53,262 nt of DNA from CAZGKW01 sp964526295 (lineage in GTDB: Bacteria; Planctomycetota; Phycisphaerae; FEN-1346): positions 1 through 53,262 of the forward strand of contig CAZGKW010000030.1 in the NCBI GenBank assembly GCA_964526295.1, in the 5' to 3' direction. Positions 27,855 through 35,465 of the stretch are shown piece by piece (the first letter of the stretch is position 1; every line of letters begins with the position of its first letter). The notes under the pieces were generated by a model that was given only the letters and a program-made list of their open reading frames with translations, was not told where the DNA came from and ran no database searches. The translations under genes and the position numbers were made by a program.

Positions 27855-28842
27855 CCGCTGCGTCCTCGCCGAGGTCCGAGAGTTCCGCCACCTCGCACAG
27901 CCGGGCCAGGGCACGGTTCTCCGTCGGGATGCCCGCTTCCTGGACGGCCGCCAGGGGATTCAGGCCCGCCGCCACGACGATGCCCGCGCGGCCCTGGCCG
28001 ACGGGAATATCGAGCAGCGGCCGGCTCGGCTCGCCCAGGACGACGAGGCCGCACAGGCCCGCCTCGTGCATCCGATCGATCAGCCGCCGGGCCTGGGGCA
28101 GGGCGGCCGCCGCCACCTCCCGAAAGCTCGCCCCCACCAGCCCGCTGCCCGTCCGGGCCGCATCCAGCACCCGCGTCATCCGGGCCTTGATGAAGATCTC
28201 CAGCGGGTCCAGCGTCGTCCCGGCATAGTGGATGATATGTGTGAATCGAAGCGGCCCGCGATCGCGGACCTCCAGGAGGCCGCCGAACTTCGACGCCACC
28301 GGGATGCCCGCCCGGTGAAGGACGCCGTTCAGCGTGATGCTGCACACGGTGGCGACGGCGGCACGGCCGTCGGGGATCCGCTCGCCGGCCAGCGTCTCGC
28401 CGGGCCCCGCCACGGCCCCGCGCGACCCCATGCCGAGGCCCGCCCGGGCGACCTCCGCAACGATACGCCTCGCCTCGTCCAGACGCCCGGCGGCGACGCC
28501 CGAGGCGTTCAGGATGACCGTGCCGCTGCCGCGGGCCAGGTTCAGCGACATCCGGTACGCCAGATCGTCGGCCCGAGCGTCGATGAACCCGACCTTGTCG
28601 ATGACGGCGGCGGAGGCCAGCTCCGCCCGGCCGCGGTCGGTCAGCCGACGCCCCCGCCGGCCGAGGTTGACCGTCAGGCCGGCCTCGTCCATCGTCTCGA
28701 GATAGTTGCGGACCATCCGCTGCTTCAGGTCGATGCCCGCGGCCCGCAGGCCCCGGGCGATCCGCGTGCTCCCGAGAGGCCGGCCGGCCTCGTCCAGCAC
28801 GCGCAAGATGGCCGCGATCTTCCGCTGGCTCTCGAGGTTCAT
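27841..28842 (-). CDS. NrpR-like transcriptional regulator (winged helix plus one DUF128 domain)
   Basis: 333 residues. The first about 70 residues form a winged helix (QRKIAAILRVLDEAGRPLGSTRIA, LKQRMVRNYLETMDEAGL), as in the RNase-R-type domain of NrpR. The rest is one DUF128 domain: KVGFIDARADDLAYRMSLNL, GVAAGRLDEARRI, VCSITLNGVLHRAGIP, SKFGGLLEVRDRGPLRFTHI, YAGTTLDPLEIFI. In methanogens NrpR uses two such domains, binds 2-oxoglutarate and represses nitrogen-assimilation genes. This gene lies 13 nt after gdhA on the same strand, so autoregulation of a gdhA-nrpR operon is a reasonable inference. Ligand and targets are not shown by the sequence. Confidence 0.82.
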   Translation of the reverse strand: MNLESQRKIAAILRVLDEAGRPLGSTRIARGLRAAGIDLKQRMVRNYLETMDEAGLTVNLGRRGRRLTDRGRAELASAAVIDKVGFIDARADDLAYRMSLNLARGSGTVILNASGVAAGRLDEARRIVAEVARAGLGMGSRGAVAGPGETLAGERIPDGRAAVATVCSITLNGVLHRAGIPVASKFGGLLEVRDRGPLRFTHIIHYAGTTLDPLEIFIKARMTRVLDAARTGSGLVGASFREVAAAALPQARRLIDRMHEAGLCGLVVLGEPSRPLLDIPVGQGRAGIVVAAGLNPLAAVQEAGIPTENRALARLCEVAELSDLGEDAAVKPT

Positions 28843-28855
28843 GACGCCGGGCCGC

Positions 28856-30196
28856 TCAGACCAGCCCCTGGGCCATCATCGCCCTGGCCACCTTCAGGAA
28901 CCCGGCGATGTTCGCCCCGGCGACCAGGTTGCCGCTCTGCCCGAAGTTGTCCGCCGCCTGGACGCACTGCTCGTAGATGGCGTCCATGATCTGGTGGAGA
29001 CGCTGGTCGACCTCCTCGAACGGCCAGTTCAGACGCATCGAGTTCTGGCACATCTCCAGGGCGCTGGTGGCCACGCCGCCGGCGTTGGCCGCCTTGGCCG
29101 GGCCGAACGCCACGCCGTTGTCGTGGAAAATCTTGACGGCCTGGGGCGTCGACGGCATGTTCGCCCCTTCGCCCACCGCCAGGCACTGGTTCTTGACCAG
29201 CTTCTGGGCCGCCGCGGCGTCGATCTCGTTCTGCGTCGCCGAGGGCAGGGCGACGTCGCACGCCACGCTCCAGATGCCCTGCCACCCCTCGTGGTACTCG
29301 GCGGACTTGTGCTCCTCGGCGTACTCGCGGATGCGGCCCCGCTCGACCTCCTTGATCCGCTTCACCGTCTCGAGCTTGATGCCCGACTCGTCGACCACAT
29401 AGCCGGACGAGTCGCTCAGGGCGATCACCTTGCCGCCGAGCTGCTGGACCTTCTCGGTGGCATAGATGGCGACGTTCCCCGAGCCCGAGACGACCACCCT
29501 CAGGCCGTTCCAGTCCTTGCCCATGGCCTCGAGCATGCGGCTGACGAAGTAGACCAGGCCGTAGCCGGTGGCCTCGGTCCGGACGAGCGACCCGCCCCAC
29601 TCCAGGCCCTTGCCCGTCAGGACGCCGGTGTACGTGTTCGTCAGCTTCTTGTACTGTCCGAACATGAAGCCGATCTCACGCCCGCCGACGCCGATGTCGC
29701 CGGCCGGCACGTCCGTGTCAGGCCCGATGTGGCGAAACAGCTCGCTCATGAAGCTCTGGCAGAACCGCATGACCTCCTCGTCGCTCTTGCCCTTGGGGTC
29801 GAAGTCGCTGCCGCCCTTGCCGCCGCCGATCGGCGTGGTCGTCAGGGCGTTCTTGAAGATCTGCTCGAAGCCGAGGAACTTGATGATCCCCAGGTAGACC
29901 GATGGATGGAACCGCAGGCCCCCCTTGTACGGGCCGATGGCCGAGCTGAACTCGACGCGGAAGCCCCGGTTGACCTGGACCTCGCCGCTGTCGTCCATCC
30001 ACGGGACGCGGAAAATGACCTGCCGCTCCGGCTCGATCATCCGATCGAAGATTTTGGCCCGGGCCAGCTCGGGGTGCTTGTCGATGACGACGGCCACCGA
30101 CTCGGCGACCTCGCGGACCGCCTGGTGGAACTCCTCCTCGCCGGGGTTCCGGGCCGCCACCATCTCCATGACGTGCTCGACGAACTGCTCGGACAT
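28856..30196 (-). CDS. gdhA: Glutamate dehydrogenase (hexameric, probably NADP-dependent)
   Basis: 446 residues from ATG 30196 (AGGAG 8 nt upstream): MSEQFVEHVMEMVAARNPGE, the usual E. coli GdhA-type start. Makes glutamate from 2-oxoglutarate and ammonia. Seen: glutamate pocket SSAIGPYKGGLRFHP, catalytic Lys region PIGGGKGGSDFDPKGKSD, DVPAGDIGVGGREIGFMFGQ, Rossmann GSGNVAIYA and the C-terminal GVATSALEMCQNSMRL. Coenzyme preference is inferred from similarity to the short NADP class. A longer open frame back to 30346 lacks family similarity. First gene of the operon with the nrpR-like regulator. Confidence 0.96.
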   Translation of the reverse strand: MSEQFVEHVMEMVAARNPGEEEFHQAVREVAESVAVVIDKHPELARAKIFDRMIEPERQVIFRVPWMDDSGEVQVNRGFRVEFSSAIGPYKGGLRFHPSVYLGIIKFLGFEQIFKNALTTTPIGGGKGGSDFDPKGKSDEEVMRFCQSFMSELFRHIGPDTDVPAGDIGVGGREIGFMFGQYKKLTNTYTGVLTGKGLEWGGSLVRTEATGYGLVYFVSRMLEAMGKDWNGLRVVVSGSGNVAIYATEKVQQLGGKVIALSDSSGYVVDESGIKLETVKRIKEVERGRIREYAEEHKSAEYHEGWQGIWSVACDVALPSATQNEIDAAAAQKLVKNQCLAVGEGANMPSTPQAVKIFHDNGVAFGPAKAANAGGVATSALEMCQNSMRLNWPFEEVDQRLHQIMDAIYEQCVQAADNFGQSGNLVAGANIAGFLKVARAMMAQGLV

Positions 30197-30247
30197 GGTC
30201 GTGTCTCCTCTCAAGGGAACCTGGGTTTCGCGTGTCACAGGGGGCCC

Positions 30248-30276
30248 CTTATGGCGACGGCACGCCGAAATTGCAA
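30248..30276 (-). promoter_or_regulatory. Predicted gdhA promoter
   Basis: On the reverse strand: TTGCAA (30276-30271) as -35, 17-nt spacer, CATAAG (30253-30248) as -10; each matches four of six consensus bases. The predicted start lies near 30241, a leader of about 45 nt. The -35 box lies inside the palindrome at 30267-30286. Confidence 0.45.
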
Positions 30277-30286
30277 GCACAATTTC
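30267..30286. promoter_or_regulatory. Palindromic operator candidate upstream of gdhA
   Basis: GAAATTGCAAGCACAATTTC: perfect 7-bp arms GAAATTG / CAATTTC with a 6-bp centre. It is 71 nt before the gdhA start codon, overlaps the predicted -35, and is AT-rich in a GC-rich context. A natural candidate for the site of the NrpR-like regulator encoded in the same operon; it is not the archaeal NrpR consensus (GGAA-N6-TTCC). Confidence 0.5.
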
Positions 30287-31023
30287 CGCATTTTTCCGCC
30301 CGATACCCCTGCATACGGGCAATCGACTGCCGCATCGAGGCGCCACGCGTGCCTTCCCCGGCCTCGCGCCGCGGTCTGCCGGGGCTGAAACACAGGCCGC
30401 TCAGCCCGCTGCGCCGGCCGCCGGACCGCCCCAAAGACAGCCCCGTCGCGCGAAACCATCGCCCCTCGGTCCTTTCCGCGACCGCTCGCGGGCCGGCCAC
30501 TACGGATCGTGGCCGCAGCGCCTACCCGCCACGCTCCCTTGGGGCAGGCCCCCCCAGCCGATTCCTGACGCGCCTTTCCACCGGGCCCCCCTCGCGGAAA
30601 TTGCTAATTGCCCTCCCTGATCCAGCACCGGCAAAACCCCGAACACTGCTATTGCGGCAGCCGCTTCTTTCGCCAATAAGTACAGAGTCACGATCTGACA
30701 CCGGGTCTCCGTCTCGCGAATCCCCGGCCCGGCCGAGGGGCCCGGACCTGCCGTCTCAGCAATCGGGCCCTCGGACGAACCGAAAACCCGTGTGCCCGGC
30801 TGCCCGCGACGACCGGCCGCCCCGCCGGAATAGCACCCCGCGGCGACGCCGCCCGAGGCCAGGGACGCCCGTCCCACACCGCGCCGGACCGTCGAGGCGC
30901 AGCGTACGGAGTGTCGGACACCGCTCTGACGGCGGCCCCGAACGGCCCCCCGGCTCCGGGGGCCGCCGCCGGGCGACGAGACGGCGCCGTCTGGACCGAA
31001 GCGTCGCATCGAAAGGGGACCTC
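30287..31023. other. Long gap between gdhA and the sigma-factor gene
   Basis: About 740 bases beyond the gdhA promoter region without a convincing gene. Frames open across it (including one fused to the sigma factor) give proline/arginine-rich products of random character. It contains an AT-richer patch around 30595-30700. A very weak promoter pair for the sigma gene can be drawn there (TTGCGG, 17 nt, AATAAG, about 30655-30683), too poor to call. Confidence 0.45.
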
Positions 31024-31833
31024 ATGCACGACAGCACGACACACAACTGGGAAAGCTCGATCTGCCTCGACGACGACCAGCTCCAGGACACCTGGCGCCG
31101 GTACCTTCAGACCCGCGACGATGCGCTCCGCAACGCCCTGGTCGACCACTACCTCGGCCGCGTCAAGCACTACTGCCGGTGGTACCACGCGAAGCTCCCC
31201 CGGACCGTCTCGCTGGACGAGGTGGTCAGCCTGGGCGTCCGCGGCCTGTGCGCGGCCGTGAAGCGGTTCGACCCCGCCATGGGCGTCAAGTTCCAGACCT
31301 ACTGCAACGCCCGCGCCCGCGGCGCCATCCTCGACGGCCTCCGCAAGATGGACCGCGTGCCGCGTCACGTCCGGGTCCGCATCAACCATCTGAAACGGTG
31401 CTGCAACGAGCTGACGGCCGCCCTCGGACGCCGGCCCGACGACGAGGAGCTGGCCGAGTACGCGGGGATGGAGTCGGCGGCGCTTCAGCGGCTCAAAGCG
31501 CAGGCCCGGAGCGCACGACGCGTCAGCCTCGACGCCCCCGTCGGACGGACTGCCGACCGCCCCGCCCCGTCGTCCGTCCAACTCGTCGAGGACAAAGGGA
31601 CCGCCTCCCCCGTCCGCCGGGCCCAGCACAACGACCTGAGGGACCTGGTGACCCAGGGCCTGTCGCGCGACGAACGCAACATCATCATTCTATATTATTA
31701 CGACCAACTTACCATGCGCGAGATCGGCCAGGTCCTCGGGCGGTCCGAATCGCGGATCAGCCAGATGCACGCCGCGGTCCTGGCCCGTCTCCGGCAGAAG
31801 CTGGCCGACCGCCGCGACGAGTTCGTCAACTGA
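31024..31833 (+). CDS. FliA/WhiG-type alternative sigma factor (sigma-28 group)
   Basis: 269 residues from ATG 31024 (AAGGGGA 4 nt upstream). Region 2 is clear: LDEVVSLGVRGLCAAVKRFD followed by GVKFQTYCNARARGAILDGL and MDRVPRHVR, the sigma-28 hallmark. Region 3 (LGRRPDDEELAEYAGM) and region 4 helix-turn-helix (LTMREIGQVLGRSESRISQM) are complete. Such factors direct RNA polymerase to flagellar, sporulation or stress promoters. No flagellar gene or anti-sigma factor is adjacent, so its regulon cannot be told. The open frame continuing upstream to 30232 is noncoding in character. Confidence 0.93.
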   Translation: MHDSTTHNWESSICLDDDQLQDTWRRYLQTRDDALRNALVDHYLGRVKHYCRWYHAKLPRTVSLDEVVSLGVRGLCAAVKRFDPAMGVKFQTYCNARARGAILDGLRKMDRVPRHVRVRINHLKRCCNELTAALGRRPDDEELAEYAGMESAALQRLKAQARSARRVSLDAPVGRTADRPAPSSVQLVEDKGTASPVRRAQHNDLRDLVTQGLSRDERNIIILYYYDQLTMREIGQVLGRSESRISQMHAAVLARLRQKLADRRDEFVN

Positions 31834-31927
31834 CCCCTTGACGCCCGCCCCCTGCCGTTCTATGCAGTGCGGCAATGCCAGCCTGCCCGGAGCGACGCCC
31901 CGCCGGCGGCCGGGTCGAACGGGGTAA

Positions 31928-31960
31928 GGGATATCCCGAGCCGCCGATGTAAGTCGGCGG
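31928..31960. repeat. Palindrome GGGATATCCC and hairpin CCGCCGA-N6-TCGGCGG
   Basis: A 10-bp perfect palindrome (31928-31937) followed by a 7-bp hairpin (31941-31947 / 31954-31960, loop TGTAAG). They lie in the 408-nt gene-free stretch 31834-32241, before the heptamer array. No T-run, so termination of the sigma gene is unproven. Confidence 0.5.
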
Positions 31961-32056
31961 GGACGGGCGGCCGGGCTCCCCGCGGAGCGGCCCCAGGCCC
32001 GAGACCCGCCGGTGGTCCGTCAGGCATCGGCATCGAGCACTGTGCCTGGAGTCGGC

Positions 32057-32182
32057 GGCGTTGAGCGTTGGGCGTTCGGCGTTGGACGTTCGGCGTTGGA
32101 CGTTGAGCGTTGGGCGTTGGACGTTCGGCGTTGGGCGTTCGGCGTTGGACGTTGAGCCTTGGGCGTTCGGCGTTGGACGTTC
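32057..32182. repeat. Heptanucleotide tandem repeat, 18 units
   Basis: Eighteen contiguous 7-bp units of the form RRCGTTS: GGCGTTG, AGCGTTG, GGCGTTC, GACGTTC and GACGTTG in mixed order, with one deviant (AGCCTTG, unit 15). Because 7 is not a multiple of 3, all frames stay open and give spurious repeat peptides on both strands. Confidence 0.9.
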
Positions 32183-32241
32183 TGTCTCTGAGTCGAGCGG
32201 ACCGCCTTGGCTTGCCTCTCTGCCGCTCCCCTCCGGCGGCC

Positions 32242-32703
32242 TCACCCCATTGGGGGACAAGGAGGTCCGTGGTCGCCGCTCCCGCCGGGCGCGGCACTCC
32301 TTACATACCCTCTGCTATGAGGCCGCCGGCTGCCGCCTGCCGTTCCAGGGACTGCGGTGGCAGGGCCCGCGCCAGCCGGCGTCGACACCGCTTTCGTTTC
32401 GCGCACGACAGGGAAAGCGGCCCCGCCGGTCTCCGGTCTCCCGCCTCGTGCCCGCAGCATTGCCCCGGAATATCGTCCTAACAGAACGTGCCGCACGCCG
32501 CGGCCCCCGAGGCGCCAGGACGTCTCGCGAAACCGGCTTCCGGGCGGCCCCGCAGAAAACCGTAAGACGTACGCGGGAAACTCAGCCTCGACAATATTGT
32601 GGCACGCTGAGCACTTGATCTTGTCGCGTCGGCGCTTGTAAGGGACCGTAATTTTTTCGCCGCAGACCGGACACTTGAATCGGATGGGTCGAGGCTGGGC
32701 CAT
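32242..32703 (-). CDS. Small zinc-ribbon protein (N-terminal domain clear, tail doubtful)
   Basis: 153 residues from ATG 32703 (AAAGGGG 5 nt upstream). The first about 40 residues form a zinc ribbon: FKCPVCGEKITVPYKRRRDKIKC-type spacing, i.e. CPVC at residues 11-14 and CSAC about 20 residues later. The remaining 110 residues are arginine/glycine/proline-rich with no recognisable domain and may reflect a frameshift or decay after the ribbon. Similar short ribbon proteins are frequent in Planctomycetota, of unknown role. The reading frame ends in the repeat-rich zone near the heptamer array. Confidence 0.5.
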   Translation of the reverse strand: MAQPRPIRFKCPVCGEKITVPYKRRRDKIKCSACHNIVEAEFPAYVLRFSAGPPGSRFRETSWRLGGRGVRHVLLGRYSGAMLRARGGRPETGGAAFPVVRETKAVSTPAGAGPATAVPGTAGGSRRPHSRGYVRSAAPGGSGDHGPPCPPMG

Positions 32704-32729
32704 GGCAGCCCCTTTCTACCCGAACTTGG

Positions 32730-33347
32730 TCAGGACTTCAGCCGCTTCCTGTAACGATTCCCCAGCGCCCCGACAACGCCAATGACCAGGAGAGAGAGTG
32801 CAGCAGGTTCGGGGATATACTCGACAACGTAACCGTGCGGGGCAATGGGATCGGACTCGTAAAGGTCATTCCAAGTCCAATCCATATGAACAGGGCCGTA
32901 GTGCAAGCGGTTCTCGTAGCCTTCGTGCAAGAGGTTGTTTGGCTCGTTGGCGGACCAGTTGGTATACGCCCAAGGTTCGCCTGTTACCCATTGCCAGCCC
33001 CCACTTGGTTCGGGGCTGCCATCAGGCTGAAATCCCCCCAGCCAAGGCCCTACACTCGTCGTCCCTCGCCCTGGAGTCCAGTAGTTCTCGCTCAAGGCAA
33101 CAAGACTAAATACAAAAGCGTTCTCTCCTGGGCTCGTGGTAGTTGCGAGATACCCACCCATCGCGTTCGCAGCGTCACTTGCCGTTTGCCAATCAATCCC
33201 CTCGGGAACAAGGACCACCTCATAATAGTGGCCCGTTCCGATGTATTGGATGGGCGCGGCCGATGCGGGGGCAGCGGACGAAAACACCCATGCAGAGGCA
33301 ACCCAACAACCGGCCAAGAACACAGCACACTTCCTGAGACTTGCCAT
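32730..33347 (-). CDS. C-type lectin domain protein with PEP-CTERM anchor
   Basis: 205 residues from ATG 33347 (GGGGAAG 5 nt upstream; an earlier ATG at 33380 adds 11 odd residues). Signal peptide about residues 1-31 (FLAGCWVASAWVFSSAAPASA). The middle is a C-type lectin fold: GTGHYYEVVL, GIDWQTASDAANAMGGYLAT, WLGGFQPDG, WVTGEPWAYTNWSANEPNN and MDWTWNDLY. The EPN and WND motifs are the calcium/sugar ligands of mannose-type lectins. The C-terminus is a PEP-CTERM sorting signal: PEPAALSLL, a hydrophobic helix and RYRKR. So it should be exported and processed by exosortase, then held at the envelope or in the matrix. Codon use is AT-richer than neighbours. Confidence 0.88.
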   Translation of the reverse strand: MASLRKCAVFLAGCWVASAWVFSSAAPASAAPIQYIGTGHYYEVVLVPEGIDWQTASDAANAMGGYLATTTSPGENAFVFSLVALSENYWTPGRGTTSVGPWLGGFQPDGSPEPSGGWQWVTGEPWAYTNWSANEPNNLLHEGYENRLHYGPVHMDWTWNDLYESDPIAPHGYVVEYIPEPAALSLLVIGVVGALGNRYRKRLKS

Positions 33348-33420
33348 TTCACTTCCCCCCTTCTGCCTTGCCAGAAACATGCCATTGGCTTGATACTCTA
33401 CCTCAAGAATCGGGCTGCGT

Positions 33421-33466
33421 CAAACAGAAAAGACGCGCTACCAAGGGGGTGCCTAGAAGTAGCGCG
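33421..33466 (-). terminator. Hairpin plus T-run on the reverse strand, upstream of the lectin gene
   Basis: CGCGCTAC (33434-33441) pairs with GTAGCGCG (33459-33466); reading leftward it is followed by TCTTTTCTGTTT. It could end the 46-codon frame at 33508-33648 or act as a leader attenuator for the PEP-CTERM lectin gene, whose start is about 75 nt further. Confidence 0.5.
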
Positions 33467-33507
33467 CCGGGCCAAACCTGCGTTGGCCTACCAGGAAGCA
33501 TTACCGA

Positions 33508-33648
33508 TCATGTACTGCTGTCAAGCAAGAAAAACGACTCCTGCCCGTTGTCTACCAGGAATTCCGGTGACAGGGAATTCCGGTGACAGAATACGGTTTT
33601 TTTAAGTCCCTTTCCGTCGGCGGCCGGGGCGGCCGGGGCATGGCGCAT
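33508..33648 (-). CDS. Short open frame with strong ribosome-binding site, possible gene remnant
   Basis: 46 codons from ATG 33648, preceded by AAAGGAG at ideal 6-nt spacing. The start MRHAPAAPAADGKGLKK continues KTVFCHRNSLSPEF, which is encoded by the 16-bp tandem duplication at 33558-33589. No domain is recognisable. The good start signals and the repeat-derived body suggest the 5' end of a decayed mobile-element gene rather than a working protein, though a small peptide cannot be excluded. Confidence 0.3.
   Translation of the reverse strand: MRHAPAAPAADGKGLKKTVFCHRNSLSPEFLVDNGQESFFLLDSST
33558..33589. repeat. Perfect tandem duplication of GGAATTCCGGTGACAG
   Basis: Two adjacent identical 16-bp units. 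The unit contains the palindrome GGAATTCC. AATTCCGGTGACAG-like sequence is commonly seen around REP-associated or IS200-like transposase genes in environmental genomes, but no transposase is present here. Confidence 0.8.
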
Positions 33649-33954
33649 TGCGGGCTCCTTTCGGATGTGCCCACAACGGCCTCCCCGCCGGGGCCGGCGC
33701 GCTGTCTGGCGGGTTAACTCGTCCCCTACTTGTTATATACCCGGCGCGAGCTCGAACTGTCGGTGGGTTCCGGGACGAACGCGGGTGTTAACTCAGAGAG
33801 GGGTGTTCAAGAGAGAGTCAGAGAGTTCGCGGCGAGGATTTCGGAAACCGGGACGGAACGTACACGTCTCGTCTTGGCCCGCGACCGGCGACCTGCGAAA
33901 CAGAGAGCGCGGCGGCGGGGGGCAGATTCGCCCTAAGCCTGTGGGGGCAACGAG
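33649..33954. other. Gene-free stretch with GTTAACTC repeats
   Basis: About 306 bases without a credible gene. GTTAACTC occurs at 33713-33720, 33787-33794 and again at 33995-34002 inside the end of the next frame. The stretch is AT-richer and purine-biased compared with the flanks. Confidence 0.4.
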
Positions 33955-35460
33955 TTACGCGAACGCCAGAGAGCCTTGGCCCTCGGGCGTTTGCGTTAAC
34001 TCAGACTCGCGGTCGATTCCGCAAGATTTGATCTGGCTCGACGGCAGCTCCGGGTGCTTGCGATAGCTGAATCGCCGCACGCCTTCGGGCCAGCGGTGCT
34101 CCTGGTGGACGATCACGTCCGGCAGCACGATGGCGTAACCGTCGGCGAGCCCCGGGTCGAACCCGGGCAACCAGTGGCCCACCGCTCCGTACCGCCCGCG
34201 CCAGTCGGGTCCGGTCTGCTCGTCGCATCCGGCCCAGGCGGGCTTGGCCGGTTTCGTCGCCGGCAGGGGCCCCTGGTCGAGAAAGATGCCGTAGAGCCCG
34301 CGCGCCGGGCCCCAGCCGGCGCCGCGGGGTTCGATCCGGACGGTCACCTTGCCGGACAGGTCGAGGAGCAAGTAACCTCCGTCGGGGAGCTTGGGCGTCC
34401 GGCGGGTCAGGACGGCCTTGCCGTCGGCATCGGTCACCCGAATCCGGTGCCAGGACGGCCTGCGAAAGTACAGGGCCACCCGAGTCGGCCGGTCCTGGGG
34501 CAAATCGAGCCGGACGACAATCTCGTGCAGCGCCTGCCAGCAGTGGGCAACCCGCCCCTTGCCGTCGGCCGTACGAGGGGCGAAGGTCGCCGAGGCGGGC
34601 AGGTTCTCCAGCCGCACCTGCTCGCTTCGCCGCTCCTCGACGCTGTAGCTGACTTCCGGGTAAAAGAACTGCTCGTCGAGGTCCGAGTCGGCGTGGCGGA
34701 GCATGCCCGGGTGGGGCGTGGCGTCGGCCACCTTGGCCGCAAAGTAGAAGTGGGCATCGTCGTAGGCGACGTACCCCACGGCGACGCCCGTGCGGCCGTC
34801 CGCGCCGAACGTCTCGAACGGCAGCCACATCCGCTCCTCGAAGCTCGGGCCCGCTTCGCCGTCCGGCTCGATCACCTGGGCCAGGGCGCCCCGCCAGTCC
34901 TCCAGCTTCCCATCCACCTCCACGGTCCGGCGGGCGATCCAGTTGACGCGCATCGTCTCGTGATGCGTCGCCACGCCGTCCTCGCCGGCCTCGAAGCGGA
35001 CCGCCATCGGGTAGCGGTTGTCGGCGGCCTGCGAGCCCCCGGTGACGTGCACGTCGACCCACTGTCGCTGGCGCGCCGCGAACGAGATGCGCTCGGGATG
35101 CCGAAGCGTCAGGCCGTCGACGTCGACCCGAAGCCGGCCGGCGACGGGACGATTCAGTTGGTTGGTCAGCCGGAGGCGGAGCGTCGGCGACCGGCCAAGC
35201 GGCGCGAGCATGTCCGTGGCTACGATCTCGAGCGGCTCCAGGCCCTCGATCCGGGCCCGGCGGATGGCCCCGAGCAGTGCGGCGAAGCTGCCCCGGACGT
35301 CCGGGTCGGCCCGGAGGAAGTAGCCGCCGGCGTCCAGCGGCACGACGACCCGCCCGCCCGTCGCTTCCATGGGGTTGCCGTAGGAGTCGTACATCGCATA
35401 GGCGTCGCCGGCCTCGACGATCATGTGCGCGCCCTCGAAGGGAGCGCGTTCAGCGCGCAT
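33955..35460 (-). pseudogene. 5'-truncated secreted carbohydrate-active protein with CBM9-like domain
   Basis: Open frame of 501 codons but without signal peptide or catalytic domain. Its first residues (DSYGNPMEATGGRVVVPLDAGGYFLR, in part) look like the end of a glycosidase catalytic region. Then a beta-sandwich (LRLRLTNQLNRPVAGRLRV) and a CBM9/DOMON-like module (VDGKLEDWRGALAQV, VGYVAYDDAHFYFAAKVAD) follow, and a C-terminal jelly-roll-like part (RVALYFRRPSW, YGIFLDQGPLP). The chain upstream is replaced at about 35461 by a fragment of an unrelated protein. I call it a remnant; the internal frame is still intact, so the loss is recent or the piece is still expressed. Confidence 0.6.
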
Positions 35461-35465
35461 CTCGC

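Noticed and set aside
30232..31023. N-terminal extension of the sigma factor (533-codon frame)
   Set aside because: The extra 264 codons are proline/arginine-rich and random; region 2 follows normally from ATG 31024 with a good ribosome-binding site.
32061..32618. Repeat peptides (alternating RW/LSVGR or NAERPTLN types) in several frames over the heptamer array
   Set aside because: A 7-bp repeat keeps all frames open; such proteins are artefacts of the DNA repeat.
33348..33507. Cyclic-di-GMP (GEMM) riboswitch before the PEP-CTERM lectin
   Set aside because: A hairpin is there, but none of the conserved GEMM core sequences; it fits a terminator or attenuator better.
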